A stretch of DNA of 64,000 bases from Synergistaceae bacterium (GTDB taxonomy: Bacteria; Synergistota; Synergistia; Synergistales; Synergistaceae). A program made the position numbers and the translations under genes. Positions 43,569 through 52,609 of this stretch are shown here, in pieces (position 1 is the first letter of the stretch; each line of letters starts with the position of its first letter). The stretch is taken from NCBI GenBank assembly GCA_021372895.1, contig JAJFTP010000078.1, positions 36,703 to 100,702 on the forward strand. The letters are read 5' to 3'. A model generated the notes under the pieces. It was given only the letters and a program-made list of their open reading frames with translations. It was not told where the DNA came from and made no database searches.

Positions 43569-45200
43569 ATGGCCTGTGAAGAAAGAAAGGACTCCATTGC
43601 ACTTATAAACGGTATCATATATCCGATGGCTTCACATGGCCGGTCGAATGCTATGTTTGCAAAGGGCGGGATAATAAAAGCTCTTGGCTCTGACAGCGAG
43701 ATACTTTCCATGTGTGACAGCAGAACGACAGTGCTGGATATGAAGGGGAAGTTCCTCATGCCCGGGTTCACGGATACGCACAATCATCTGCTTGCGACCG
43801 GCAGAAGCCTTGAGACTCTTAACCTGCGCGGCGTGACCTCTATTGAGGAAATCGTAAATAAAGGCCGCGAGTTTCTGGCTCAGACGACCATAGGTGATGG
43901 CGGTTGGTTTTTTGCAAGAGGCTGGGATCAGAACTATCTTGCAGAAAAGCGTTTCCCGAACAGGTATGACCTCGACAGGATAACAAAGGATATCCCATTG
44001 CTGTTTGAGCGTTCGTGCGGACATATTGCCGCGCTCAACAGCAAGGCTCTCGAAGTTATGCATATAGGTTCCGGATTCAAGATATCCGGCGGAGTTGTAA
44101 ACTGTAATGAGAACGGCGAGCCAAACGGAGTAGTGAGCGAGGCGGCATTGAACTGGCTCCGTATGAACATTCCAGAGTACTCGGACGAGACGCTTGAACG
44201 CTGGTATAAACGTGCCGCTTGTGAGATGTTAAAGCTTGGCATAACGGCTGTGCAGACAGACGATCTTGAAATGGCGGGGAGCACGGACAGAGTATTCAAG
44301 CTTTATGAACAGATGGAGGACAACGACATGATGCCGCTGCGCATTTCAGAGCAATGGCATCTGCGTGATATATCCGAACTTAACTCCTTCATAGGATCCG
44401 GCTGTCATAAGAGGAACGGTCCCGACTATTTCAAATCGGGGCCTCTGAAGATACATGTTGACGGTACACTGGGAGCAAGGACAGCGGCACTGAGGGAAGA
44501 GTATTCGGATGACCCAGGGAACAGGGGCATATACGCCCACTCGCAGAGTGAACTCTATGAACTTTTGCAGACGGCGCAGAGCGCCGGGATGCAGGTCGCG
44601 TTCTATGCCATAGGAGATGGAGCCATAGAGCGCTGCCTCAATGTTATAGAGTCGGTCAAAGGGTATTCTTCCGGCAGTGATATTGCGCATAGGATAGTAC
44701 ACTGTCAGGTCGGAGCCCAGGATCTGTACAGGCGTATGGCGAATCTTGGCGTGATGGCTGACATACAACCTGCATTTGTTACATCAGACTGGCCTATAGT
44801 TATATCCCGTCTCGGCGCTGAACGTGCGAGATGGAGTTATGCGTGGAAGTCGCTGATACTTTTCGGCATACCGCTTGGAGCAGGCTCAGATGCGCCGGCG
44901 GAGCCCCTTGATCCTTTCGTGGGGATCAGGGCTGCGATATTGCGGCAGGATGAGGACAATAAGCCTCAATATGGCTGGATGCCCTCACAGAGGCTTGACC
45001 GCGTTGAGGCTTTATCGCTTTACACGAGCGGAGGCGCAACTGTCTGCGGAGAGGGTGAGATGCGCGGCACGCTTGAAGTCGGTAAGGCTGCCGATATTGT
45101 CGCATTTATGGAAGACCCGTTTATGGTAACAGAGCCTGAACTGCTCAAGATGACGGTCGGGCTGTCGGTTGTTGATGGAAAAATCAGATATATCCGCTAG
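43569..45200 (+). CDS. YtcJ-like metal-dependent amidohydrolase
   Basis: A 543-residue amidohydrolase-superfamily protein. Metal ligands lie in GFTDTHNHLLATG and later in AFYAIGDGAIERCL, IVHCQV and LGAGSDAPAEP, matching amidohydrolase family 3 (YtcJ/N-substituted formamide deformylase-like). The substrate is unknown. ATG 43569 follows AAGGTGGTG. It lies between pepA and a cysteine desulfidase-like gene, overlapping neither. Confidence 0.9.
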   Translation: MACEERKDSIALINGIIYPMASHGRSNAMFAKGGIIKALGSDSEILSMCDSRTTVLDMKGKFLMPGFTDTHNHLLATGRSLETLNLRGVTSIEEIVNKGREFLAQTTIGDGGWFFARGWDQNYLAEKRFPNRYDLDRITKDIPLLFERSCGHIAALNSKALEVMHIGSGFKISGGVVNCNENGEPNGVVSEAALNWLRMNIPEYSDETLERWYKRAACEMLKLGITAVQTDDLEMAGSTDRVFKLYEQMEDNDMMPLRISEQWHLRDISELNSFIGSGCHKRNGPDYFKSGPLKIHVDGTLGARTAALREEYSDDPGNRGIYAHSQSELYELLQTAQSAGMQVAFYAIGDGAIERCLNVIESVKGYSSGSDIAHRIVHCQVGAQDLYRRMANLGVMADIQPAFVTSDWPIVISRLGAERARWSYAWKSLILFGIPLGAGSDAPAEPLDPFVGIRAAILRQDEDNKPQYGWMPSQRLDRVEALSLYTSGGATVCGEGEMRGTLEVGKAADIVAFMEDPFMVTEPELLKMTVGLSVVDGKIRYIR

Positions 45201-45210
45201 GAGGAGTCCC

Positions 45211-46545
45211 ATGTTGTCTATGAAGGAATTTCTTGCAAAAGAGGTCAAACCGGCGCTTGGGTGTACTGATCCCGCATCGGTCGCGCTTGCTGTCTCACGT
45301 GCCTGCAAAGAGCTTACGGACAGCGATTATATAGCTTCTATCCGCGTTACGGTGAGCGGGAGCATCTATAAGAACGGGATGGCCGTCGGCATACCCGGTA
45401 CGCGCGGAGCGCGCGGCAATGCCATGGCTGCCGCGATGGGCGCTATATGCGGAAATCCTGGGCTCGGACTCGAAGTGCTGCGCGACAGCACGAGGGAAGA
45501 TGTTTTAAAGGCCGAGCGCTGGGTGCGGGAGGAACGTGTATCCATCTACTGTGATCCTGACAGAAGCGGAGTGTATGTCCTTGCCTCTGTATTCACGCCA
45601 TCGCACAAGGCCGTCTGCCTTATAACAGGAAACTACACTCATGTCGAAAAAGTAATACTCGACGGTGAAACGGTAGAAGAGGATATCATACCGGCACAGA
45701 GCGCATCAACCGGCTTTGAGGAAGATGGTTTTCCTGATACGTTGGCCGAGGCTCTCTGTATGGCTGATGATATGGACGAGGCTGACAGGGACTTTCTGCT
45801 TGAAGGAATAAAGATGAACATGATGGTTGCAGAAGGTGGTTACAGTCCCTCCGACGTATGTATATCCTGCGGCGAATGTGTGCAGGGCAGCCGCTTTGGG
45901 CGTACTTTGCGCGAGTTCGCAGATGCGGAAGAAAAAGAAAATGTTGCAATGAAAATCAGGAGTGTATGTGCTTCTGCCGCTGATGCCAGGATGTCAGGGA
46001 TCCTGCTCCCGGTAATGAGCAGCGCCGGAAGCGGTAACCACGGAATAACAGCGATACTTCCGATCGCGGTGCTTTCGGAACACCTTGGGAAGACTCCTGA
46101 TGAGACCGCTCGCGCACTTGCTGTCAGCCATATTGCAACAAGCTTCGTGAAACGCCGTCTTGGTCGCATGTCCCCTGTATGCGGCTGTTCAATAGCCGCA
46201 GGCGCCGGATCTGCCGCCGGGATGGCCAGCCTGATGGGCGGAAAAGAGGAACAGATCTTTAACGCGATGGATCTGCTCCTTTCAAATCTTGCCGGAATGC
46301 TTTGTGACGGGGCGAAAGAAAGCTGCGCGTTAAAGGTCAGCTGTGCATCGGCAGAGGCATATTTTGCGGCGAGATGGGCGCTTGCGGGACAGAGGCCCGG
46401 TGTTCCACAGGGGGTCTTCGGTTCTACGATCGAAGAGACAATAGAGAACGTAGCGAAGGTCACGCGCGATGGAATGAAGACTGTGGACAGAGTGATGATA
46501 GGCATCCTTGATCAGAGGCATCGCCCCGGCGCAGAGGCGTTTTAA
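45211..46545 (+). CDS. UPF0597 / L-cysteine desulfidase-like protein (CyuA family)
   Basis: A 444-residue protein of the serine dehydratase alpha-like UPF0597 family that includes archaeal and bacterial L-cysteine desulfidase, an Fe-S lyase producing H2S, pyruvate and ammonia. Candidate cluster ligands are the conserved Cys residues in ALGCTDPASVAL, VCISCGEC, SPVCGCSIAAGAGSAAG and MLCDGAKESCALKV. GGAGGAG directly precedes ATG 45211; the stop of the upstream gene is 11 bp away. This fits sulfur amino acid fermentation. Confidence 0.88.
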   Translation: MLSMKEFLAKEVKPALGCTDPASVALAVSRACKELTDSDYIASIRVTVSGSIYKNGMAVGIPGTRGARGNAMAAAMGAICGNPGLGLEVLRDSTREDVLKAERWVREERVSIYCDPDRSGVYVLASVFTPSHKAVCLITGNYTHVEKVILDGETVEEDIIPAQSASTGFEEDGFPDTLAEALCMADDMDEADRDFLLEGIKMNMMVAEGGYSPSDVCISCGECVQGSRFGRTLREFADAEEKENVAMKIRSVCASAADARMSGILLPVMSSAGSGNHGITAILPIAVLSEHLGKTPDETARALAVSHIATSFVKRRLGRMSPVCGCSIAAGAGSAAGMASLMGGKEEQIFNAMDLLLSNLAGMLCDGAKESCALKVSCASAEAYFAARWALAGQRPGVPQGVFGSTIEETIENVAKVTRDGMKTVDRVMIGILDQRHRPGAEAF

Positions 46546-46554
46546 GGCTGTTTC

Positions 46555-48804
46555 ATGGGAAATGGAATGGTTAAGCCCGACGATCCCTCTTCTGATGGCG
46601 ACAAGGAACTTTACGGGCAGATAGAGCGTATAACGTACAGCGATGCGGAGAGCGGCTACAGCGTCCTCCGCATCAGGGTGCGCGAATATCCCGAGCTTGT
46701 GACCGCTGTCGGATACATAGCCTCTCCGGCCGTGGGAGAGGTCCTGCGTATGACAGGCGAATGGCAGAATCATCCGAAATTCGGCGCACAGTTTAAAATA
46801 GAGACATGCAAGTCGGCTGTGCCTTCGTCACTCGTCGGGATAGAGAAATATCTCGGTTCCGGGCTTATAAAAGGTGTCGGCCCGTCAATGGCCGAGAAGA
46901 TCGTTTCCATGTTTGGTGCTGATGCTTTTGATGTGCTTGACAATGCGCCTGAAAGGCTTTTGGAAATAGACGGAGTTGGCGACAAGAAGGCTGCGATGAT
47001 ACAGGCTTCGTGGGCAGAACAGCGTGAGATACGCGACGTAATGCTTTTTCTGCAGAGCTACGGTATCAGCACGGGCTATGCTTTGCGCGTATTCCGCCAA
47101 TACGGCAATGCCACCATGCAGGTGCTTCGGGAGAATCCTTACAGACTTGCAATAGATATATTTGGAATAGGCTTTCTCTCTGCCGACAAGATTGCCGCAA
47201 ACATGGGCTTTTCGAAAGAATCTCCGCTTAGGATCAGGGCCGGAGTGCTGCATGTCATGACACAGCTTGTCGGGGAAGGCAATGTATACGTTCCTATAGA
47301 GGAGCTTGCCTCCAAATCGGCTGATATACTTTCCGTTCCGGTCGAGCTTGCCGAACGGGGGATAGAGGAAGCGCGGCTTGGAGAAGAGATCATCGTCGAA
47401 TGGTACACGGACAAGTCCGGCAATGATGACTGCGCGGTATATCTTCCTGCTTTCCACTATGCTGAGGAACATTCGGCGAAAAATCTGATAGAACTCATGT
47501 CGGCATCTTTTAACGGTCAATACGTTGACCCGGATGTCGTTATCCCATGGGTGCAGGAAGAACTGCAGATAAAGCTGGCGGACAGGCAGATAGATGCGCT
47601 GCGCATAGCGATAAGTTCTAAGGTTATGGTTATAACAGGCGGGCCGGGGACAGGAAAGACGACACTTATACGCGCGATACTCAAAATACGCGAATCGCGC
47701 GGCTATCGTGTCATGCTGGCTGCCCCGACGGGACGTGCGGCGAAGCGCATGACCGAGGCAACGGGCCACGAGGCAAAGACTATCCACCGCATGCTCGAAT
47801 ACAACGGACATGGGACGGCCAACGGCGGAGACTTCATGAGAAATGACGTGAACCCTCTGGAATGCGACCTCTTGATAATTGACGAGGCATCTATGGTGGA
47901 TCAGATCCTTTTTCACCATCTTATAAAAGCAATACCGAGGAAAGCATCCGTTATCTTCGTTGGTGACGTCAATCAGCTCCCTTCCGTAGGACCTGGCAAG
48001 GTGCTCAAGGATATTATCGACTCCGGGGTATGTCCTGCTGTGATCCTTAACGAGATATTCAGGCAGGCTAAGGAGAGCCGGATAATAGTCAACGCCCACC
48101 GCGTGAACGCGGGCGAGATGCCTGAGTTTGACGAGGATTATGATGATGGACTGAAAGATTTTTATTTTATACAACAGGATGACCCTGACAAAGCTCTTGA
48201 GATAATAAAAACACTTGTTACAGACCGCATCCCCAAACGCTTCGGCTTTGACCCGTTCGAGCAGATACAAGTGCTCACTCCGATGCACAGGGGATCTGTA
48301 GGGACTATGAGGCTCAACGCCGAGCTGCAGCAAGTGCTGAACAAAAGCGGAGGGGCAAAGGTCCAGCGCATGGGGCGTGTATTTCAGGAAGGCGACAAGG
48401 TAATGCAGATCCGCAACAACTATGACAAGGATGTTTATAACGGAGACATAGGCACGATACACCGCATCAGCGGCGACGAAAACTGCCTCATAGTCAGAAT
48501 GGACACGGGTCTTGTCTCCTATGACTTCACCGAGCTTGACGAGCTTGTCCTGGCCTATGCCGTATCGATACACAAATCACAGGGGTCTGAATATCCGGCT
48601 GTCGTCATACCGATGCTTACGCAGCATTACGTGATGCTCCAGCGCAATCTCCTTTATACGGGCATAACGCGCGGTAAAAAGCTGGTCATCATAGTCGGCA
48701 CAAAAAAAGCGCTTGCCATAGCAGTCAAAAACGAAAACACCCGCAAAAGATGGACCCGGCTTTCCGAACGGCTCTCCAAGGGCCGAAAACCGCAGGTTTG
48801 TTAA
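46555..48804 (+). CDS. recD2: RecD2-type ATP-dependent DNA helicase
   Basis: A 749-residue superfamily 1B helicase acting 5' to 3' without RecBC. The long N-terminal OB-like and helix-hairpin-helix region (to about 330) with GVGPSMAEKIV and LLEIDGVGDKKA is typical of RecD2. Helicase motifs follow: Walker A ITGGPGTGKTTL, LIIDEASMVD, GDVNQLPSVGPG and, near the end, AYAVSIHKSQGSEYPAV. The family acts in DNA repair and replication restart. It starts nine bases after the previous stop. Confidence 0.95.
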   Translation: MGNGMVKPDDPSSDGDKELYGQIERITYSDAESGYSVLRIRVREYPELVTAVGYIASPAVGEVLRMTGEWQNHPKFGAQFKIETCKSAVPSSLVGIEKYLGSGLIKGVGPSMAEKIVSMFGADAFDVLDNAPERLLEIDGVGDKKAAMIQASWAEQREIRDVMLFLQSYGISTGYALRVFRQYGNATMQVLRENPYRLAIDIFGIGFLSADKIAANMGFSKESPLRIRAGVLHVMTQLVGEGNVYVPIEELASKSADILSVPVELAERGIEEARLGEEIIVEWYTDKSGNDDCAVYLPAFHYAEEHSAKNLIELMSASFNGQYVDPDVVIPWVQEELQIKLADRQIDALRIAISSKVMVITGGPGTGKTTLIRAILKIRESRGYRVMLAAPTGRAAKRMTEATGHEAKTIHRMLEYNGHGTANGGDFMRNDVNPLECDLLIIDEASMVDQILFHHLIKAIPRKASVIFVGDVNQLPSVGPGKVLKDIIDSGVCPAVILNEIFRQAKESRIIVNAHRVNAGEMPEFDEDYDDGLKDFYFIQQDDPDKALEIIKTLVTDRIPKRFGFDPFEQIQVLTPMHRGSVGTMRLNAELQQVLNKSGGAKVQRMGRVFQEGDKVMQIRNNYDKDVYNGDIGTIHRISGDENCLIVRMDTGLVSYDFTELDELVLAYAVSIHKSQGSEYPAVVIPMLTQHYVMLQRNLLYTGITRGKKLVIIVGTKKALAIAVKNENTRKRWTRLSERLSKGRKPQVC

Positions 48805-48812
48805 GCGTGCAA

Positions 48813-48849
48813 AGAGCCGGCCTGAGGCATATCGTCAAAGGACGGCTCT
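48813..48849. terminator. Hairpin after recD2
   Basis: AGAGCCG (48813-48819) pairs with CGGCTCT (48843-48849). The following AAGTCTATTG is not a good T-tract. Confidence 0.35.
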
Positions 48850-48930
48850 AAGTCTATTGAAACGCTGATCAATTAACCGGATATGGTCACAGTACACGGC
48901 TTGGCTTGGTGCAAATTTTCAGCCATTTGC

Positions 48931-50511
48931 CTATACGACATATCTTGTTGAGGACCTGTAGATATTCTCCCTGTTTCCGTGCTTGCCATCCTTGTCCATC
49001 TCAGCAAGACGCCGCTCGGTGTAGCGCGCGAAACGTACAAACGGCAATCCCAGCAGCAGGTATATTGCAGCAACGATTATCCCGGGTCCAAAATAGTCAT
49101 AGTAAGTTGCAGATACCTGTCCGTAAGTCTTTGTCAGATCCACCATGGTTATTATTGAGACAAGCGAAGAATCCTTCAGCAGTGATATGAAGTCATTCGT
49201 TATCGGCGGGATCACTACGCGGATCGCCTGCGGAAGTATGACCTCACGCATTGCCTGCCATCTGGTCATGCCAAGGGCCAGAGCTGATTCCCACTGTGTG
49301 CGCGGTATTGCAAAGAGGCCGGCACGGTATATCTCTGCTTCATAGGCGGCGTAATTCAGCCCAAGTCCTATCGCTCCGGCCCAGAAAGGCGAGAATTTTA
49401 TACCCACGCTGGGAAGGCCGTAGAATATAAAAAATAGCTGTATCAAAACAGGCGTGCCACGGACTATTTCGATATAACAGGTCGCAAGGCCGGCTATCCA
49501 CTTAGGGGCAAATACGCGTGTGATCGCAAGTCCCAGACCGAGTCCTATTGCAAGGATCATAGCCGTTATGGAAACCTGCATGGTAACTATAGCGGCACGT
49601 CCGAAGGACGGCATCACTTCCTTGTATCTCTCTATGCGCTTAGCAAGAGTCAGAACCGGACGATGGTCTTCCGCCCAGTCGTTATAGCGTGAAGGCTCTA
49701 CCTTCGATGGGCTGAAATCATTGAACTCAGTTGCCATTACGGGTGTCCAGAGGTTCCATCGGTCGTATATTTCCCGCAGTTTGCCGGAGTCGCGCAGATA
49801 GACGATAGCCTGATTGACCTCTTTCAGAAGTTCTTTATCATCTTTACGCATTGCGATCGCGTAGGTGATTTCTCCTATTGGGGGGCCGACAAATTTTATC
49901 TCCGGATTGAACCCCGCGGAGTAAAGTGCTATCGGTTGGTCGAACAATGCGGCATCCAGACGCCCGTTTGTAAGATCTTCATAGGTGTTTGCCTCTACGA
50001 TGTATGTCCTTATATTAATGCCGCTGACTTCCTCGAGCACCTGCTGTGCATAGCTCTCTTTAAGCGTGCCGACTACCTTGCCCTTGCAGTCCTTTAAAGT
50101 TTTGATGCTGTTCTCTCTCTTACGTACGGCTAGCTGCAGGTAGGTCTTATAGTAAGGTATGGAGAAGTTTACGACATTTTTGTGTTCCGGAGTGACTTCC
50201 AGTCCGTTGATTGCGATGTCGTAAAGCCTGCGCTGCAGACCCGGTATGAGGTTGTCCCACGCGTTGTTGACGTAGACCGGTTTGCGGCCCATACGTTCAG
50301 CCAGGGCATTTACTATGTCGACCTCAAAGCCTATAAGCTCGCTTGGGTTCTTGGGGTTGGAGAACATATAAGGGAACCCCCCCTCGGAGTCTCCTCCCCA
50401 GCGCAGTTCTTTCTGCGGCTCTGCAGCGGCGGCATGCACCGGAGAACATGCAATAAGCGTATTTACTGAAACAGAGAAGAGTAATGCTATCAGCAGTGCG
50501 ATCTTTTTCAT
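48931..50511 (-). CDS. Polar amino acid ABC transporter, fused substrate-binding protein and permease
   Basis: A 526-residue fusion. A signal peptide (MKKIALLIALLFSV...) leads into a family 3 solute-binding domain (about 30-265; FEVDIVNALAERMGRKPVYV, FDQPIAL). Then comes a GlnP/HisM-type permease (about 305-510) with the EAA-loop ALGMTRWQAMREVILPQA. Such fusions tether the receptor to the channel. The adjacent ATPase completes an importer, probably for glutamine, arginine or another polar amino acid. ATG 50511 is placed at the TGATG overlap with the ATPase stop; ATG 50517 is possible. Confidence 0.92.
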   Translation of the reverse strand: MKKIALLIALLFSVSVNTLIACSPVHAAAAEPQKELRWGGDSEGGFPYMFSNPKNPSELIGFEVDIVNALAERMGRKPVYVNNAWDNLIPGLQRRLYDIAINGLEVTPEHKNVVNFSIPYYKTYLQLAVRKRENSIKTLKDCKGKVVGTLKESYAQQVLEEVSGINIRTYIVEANTYEDLTNGRLDAALFDQPIALYSAGFNPEIKFVGPPIGEITYAIAMRKDDKELLKEVNQAIVYLRDSGKLREIYDRWNLWTPVMATEFNDFSPSKVEPSRYNDWAEDHRPVLTLAKRIERYKEVMPSFGRAAIVTMQVSITAMILAIGLGLGLAITRVFAPKWIAGLATCYIEIVRGTPVLIQLFFIFYGLPSVGIKFSPFWAGAIGLGLNYAAYEAEIYRAGLFAIPRTQWESALALGMTRWQAMREVILPQAIRVVIPPITNDFISLLKDSSLVSIITMVDLTKTYGQVSATYYDYFGPGIIVAAIYLLLGLPFVRFARYTERRLAEMDKDGKHGNRENIYRSSTRYVV

Positions 50512-51299
50512 CAGCATGTTGCCCCCGTATCCACAAAGTGGCGCAGGAACGCACGTGTACGGTCATTCTTAGGGTTGGCGAACAGTATATCTCCGTCATC
50601 GTATTCTACTATCTCGCCCTTGTCCATGAATATTATGTAGTCCGATGCGTCTCGCGCAAATTTCATTTCATGGGTGACGATTATCTGAGTCATGCCTTCT
50701 GAGTCCAAGTCCTTCATGACCTGCAAAACTTCGTCTACGAGCTCAGGGTCAAGTGCAGATGTAGGCTCGTCATATAGCATGACGCGCGGGTTCATGGCAA
50801 GAGCGCGTGCTATCGCGGCGCGCTGCCCCTGACCTCCTGACAGTGTCGAGGGATACTTGGACGCAAAATCTCTGAGCCCTACTTTGTCAAGCAGCCTCAT
50901 CGCGAGTTCGTATGATTCATCCTTCTTCATGCCCTTCACTACCATGGGGGCAAGCATTATGTTCTGAAGCAGCGTCTTGTGGGGAAACAGATTGTAACTC
51001 TGAAAGACCATGCCTACCTCACTGCGCAGCTTATGCACAGTGTCCAGCATTTTTTCGTCAGGGACCTCCCCGGGTCTGCGCGAGACAGTAACCCCGGCTA
51101 TAGAGATGGAACCGGAATCGAGGAGTTCAAGACAGTTGATACAGCGCAGGAATGTGGATTTGCCGCAGCCCGAGGGCCCAATGATAGAGGCAAGGTCCCC
51201 CTCATGTATGGTAAAGCTCACGTTTTTGAGGACCTCGCCGTCCTCAAAGCCTTTGCAGAGATTTTCTATTATGATCAATGGTTTGTTGACTACATTCAA
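50511..51299 (-). CDS. Polar amino acid ABC transporter ATP-binding protein (GlnQ type)
   Basis: A 262-residue ATPase with Walker A GPSGCGKST, signature LSGGQGQRAAIARALA, Walker B VMLYDEPTSALD and switch VTHEMKFARD. It is most like GlnQ/HisP. Start TTG 51299 with GGGGG eight bases upstream. The Shine-Dalgarno can be sequestered by a hairpin with GAAGATCTCC upstream. It is coupled to the fused receptor/permease gene. Confidence 0.93.
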   Translation of the reverse strand: MNVVNKPLIIIENLCKGFEDGEVLKNVSFTIHEGDLASIIGPSGCGKSTFLRCINCLELLDSGSISIAGVTVSRRPGEVPDEKMLDTVHKLRSEVGMVFQSYNLFPHKTLLQNIMLAPMVVKGMKKDESYELAMRLLDKVGLRDFASKYPSTLSGGQGQRAAIARALAMNPRVMLYDEPTSALDPELVDEVLQVMKDLDSEGMTQIIVTHEMKFARDASDYIIFMDKGEIVEYDDGDILFANPKNDRTRAFLRHFVDTGATC

Positions 51300-51300
51300 T

Positions 51301-51348
51301 GAAGATACCCCCTTTTGATATTAAGTGACATTCAGAACGGAGATCTTC
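51301..51348 (-). promoter_or_regulatory. Hairpin that sequesters the ATPase gene's Shine-Dalgarno
   Basis: On the minus strand GAAGATCTCC (51348-51339) pairs with GGGGG-T-ATCTTC (51312-51301), with one bulged T and one G-U pair. This hides the GGGGG ribosome-binding site of the TTG start at 51299. Confidence 0.5.
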
Positions 51349-51349
51349 A

Positions 51350-51528
51350 TATACGGAGGTATTTTTCCTGTAGGGCAAAAGTGGCCGTCGAAGCGGCGGC
51401 ATCTGTCACAACACCGGAATTGGACCGGCGGGTCAGTTCAGTGCGGGAGTTTTGGAGTTTCTCTCCATGTCTGTTACACCAGACACCAGTGTTTTTTTTC
51501 AATTTTTCTCTCACGTCCCTTCCGTATA
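51350..51528 (-). promoter_or_regulatory. Structured leader RNA upstream of the amino acid ABC operon, riboswitch-like, class unknown
   Basis: TATACGGA (minus strand 51528-51521) and TCCGTATA (51357-51350) can close a roughly 180-base domain. It contains several local hairpins: TGTCTG/CAGACA, GGAG/CTCC, CCGG/CCGG and GCCG/CGGC. The helix lies next to the SD-sequestering hairpin, the layout of a translational riboswitch. CCCGCACTG and a later GACAGATGCC faintly recall cobalamin riboswitch boxes, but no canonical box is complete. The 51300-51626 gap contains no convincing gene. Confidence 0.35.
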
Positions 51529-51626
51529 GTGACATAACTCCTTAGATGCAGGATAAGTTGAGTTTAATGGGTTTTAATAGTAAATGCAATCATTTTTTGG
51601 TGAAATTTAAGGCGAAAAATCATGAT

Positions 51627-51869
51627 TCAACGATCAGCCTGCTCTTCATATCCGAGCTCTTTCCTGGTTTTTGCTATATCTTCCTGTGTCTCGCGTATCC
51701 AGCGTTCCAGTGTCTCCGGTTTTATCTTCTTTGTCTTTGGGTCGTTGAGCAATGTGTCAAGTTTTTTCTCCTGGATCTTAAGCCACTCCATTTTTTTCTC
51801 CCGGTACTGTATGTCCGAGACAAGATTCCCCCGTTCTTCATCATCTTCTTTAACAAATGCCCGGCTCAT
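51627..51869 (-). CDS. Small charged helical protein, unknown function
   Basis: An 80-residue, highly charged, probably coiled-coil protein (Glu/Lys-rich from about residue 20 on) starting MSRAFVKEDDEE. GGAGGAG lies about ten bases before ATG 51869. The N-terminal MSRAFVKE resembles the first residues of some GreA/B-like or short regulatory proteins, but the rest does not support that. It lies 47 bp after the L,D-transpeptidase gene on the same strand and may be co-transcribed. Confidence 0.65.
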   Translation of the reverse strand: MSRAFVKEDDEERGNLVSDIQYREKKMEWLKIQEKKLDTLLNDPKTKKIKPETLERWIRETQEDIAKTRKELGYEEQADR

Positions 51870-51916
51870 AAATATATCACTCCTCCACTGAGCGGCCGCC
51901 CAGATGTATGCTGCTT

Positions 51917-52459
51917 CTATATAGTTTCTTTATAGAATTTCCTGTCTTTATTGCTCTCTACAATAATCAGTTTCATCTTAGGTCTGACATACGAAACAAG
52001 ATCCTCGATATCGGCATTGCGCATGCGGATACAGCCATGCGTAGCCCATTTGCCTATTGAACGGGGATTATTGGTGCCGTGTATTGCGATCTGCCATTTG
52101 TTATAGAACGAGATCAGCTTTGATCCGTATACCCCATCCTGAGGTTTCCCCGGTTCGTCAAACCACGAAGGGTCGAAGACAAGCTTCGTCGCGTCCGGAA
52201 CAACTCGGTATATCGTGAATGTCCCAGTAGGCGTTATGAGGTCGGTACGTGATTTTTTTACAGGACCACGCCCTCTGCCAACGGAGACGTACCAGCTCTT
52301 GTAAGGTTCAAAGCCCTTATAAAGAGTGAGACGAAGCTGCTCTTTATTTATCTTGATCCAGTACTCGTCTCCTTTTGGCTTCCAACTTGCTGCAGTAGCT
52401 GACTCTGCCGATAGTGTGATAAATATTATGAGCATGATAAGCAAAGAATATCTCTTCAT
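51917..52459 (-). CDS. L,D-transpeptidase (YkuD/ErfK family)
   Basis: A 180-residue secreted protein with a signal peptide (residues about 1-23, ending SAESATAA). The YkuD catalytic domain ends in HGTNNPRSIGKWATHGCIRM, carrying the catalytic His and Cys in the SxGC-like motif ATHGCIRM. Such enzymes make 3-3 peptidoglycan crosslinks or attach proteins. It is divergent from hisS. Confidence 0.92.
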   Translation of the reverse strand: MKRYSLLIMLIIFITLSAESATAASWKPKGDEYWIKINKEQLRLTLYKGFEPYKSWYVSVGRGRGPVKKSRTDLITPTGTFTIYRVVPDATKLVFDPSWFDEPGKPQDGVYGSKLISFYNKWQIAIHGTNNPRSIGKWATHGCIRMRNADIEDLVSYVRPKMKLIIVESNKDRKFYKETI

Positions 52460-52609
52460 AAAAGCTCTGCTCCCCTCAAAAAATATACTTTCTTAATTAT
52501 AATGCAGCATTCGCTTATATTGCCACTTGTAACTGACATATATTATGAAGTAATATAAGCATTTGAATTACGGATGGATTCCGATACTATTTATCAGGAG
52601 GCGGTCACA

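Noticed and set aside
46885..48573. 562-codon open frame on the minus strand
   Set aside because: It lies entirely antisense to recD2, has no family similarity and is the mirror of codon bias in the real gene.
51350..51528. Cobalamin riboswitch upstream of the ABC ATPase gene
   Set aside because: Short similarities exist (CCCGCACTG, GACAGATGCC), but the B12 box and the P5/L5 block are not intact, so I only call it a leader of unknown class.
51347..51535. 62-codon minus-strand ORF with AAGGAG close to its ATG
   Set aside because: The SD is only two bases from the ATG, the protein looks like nothing known, and the region is better explained as a folded leader of the ABC operon.
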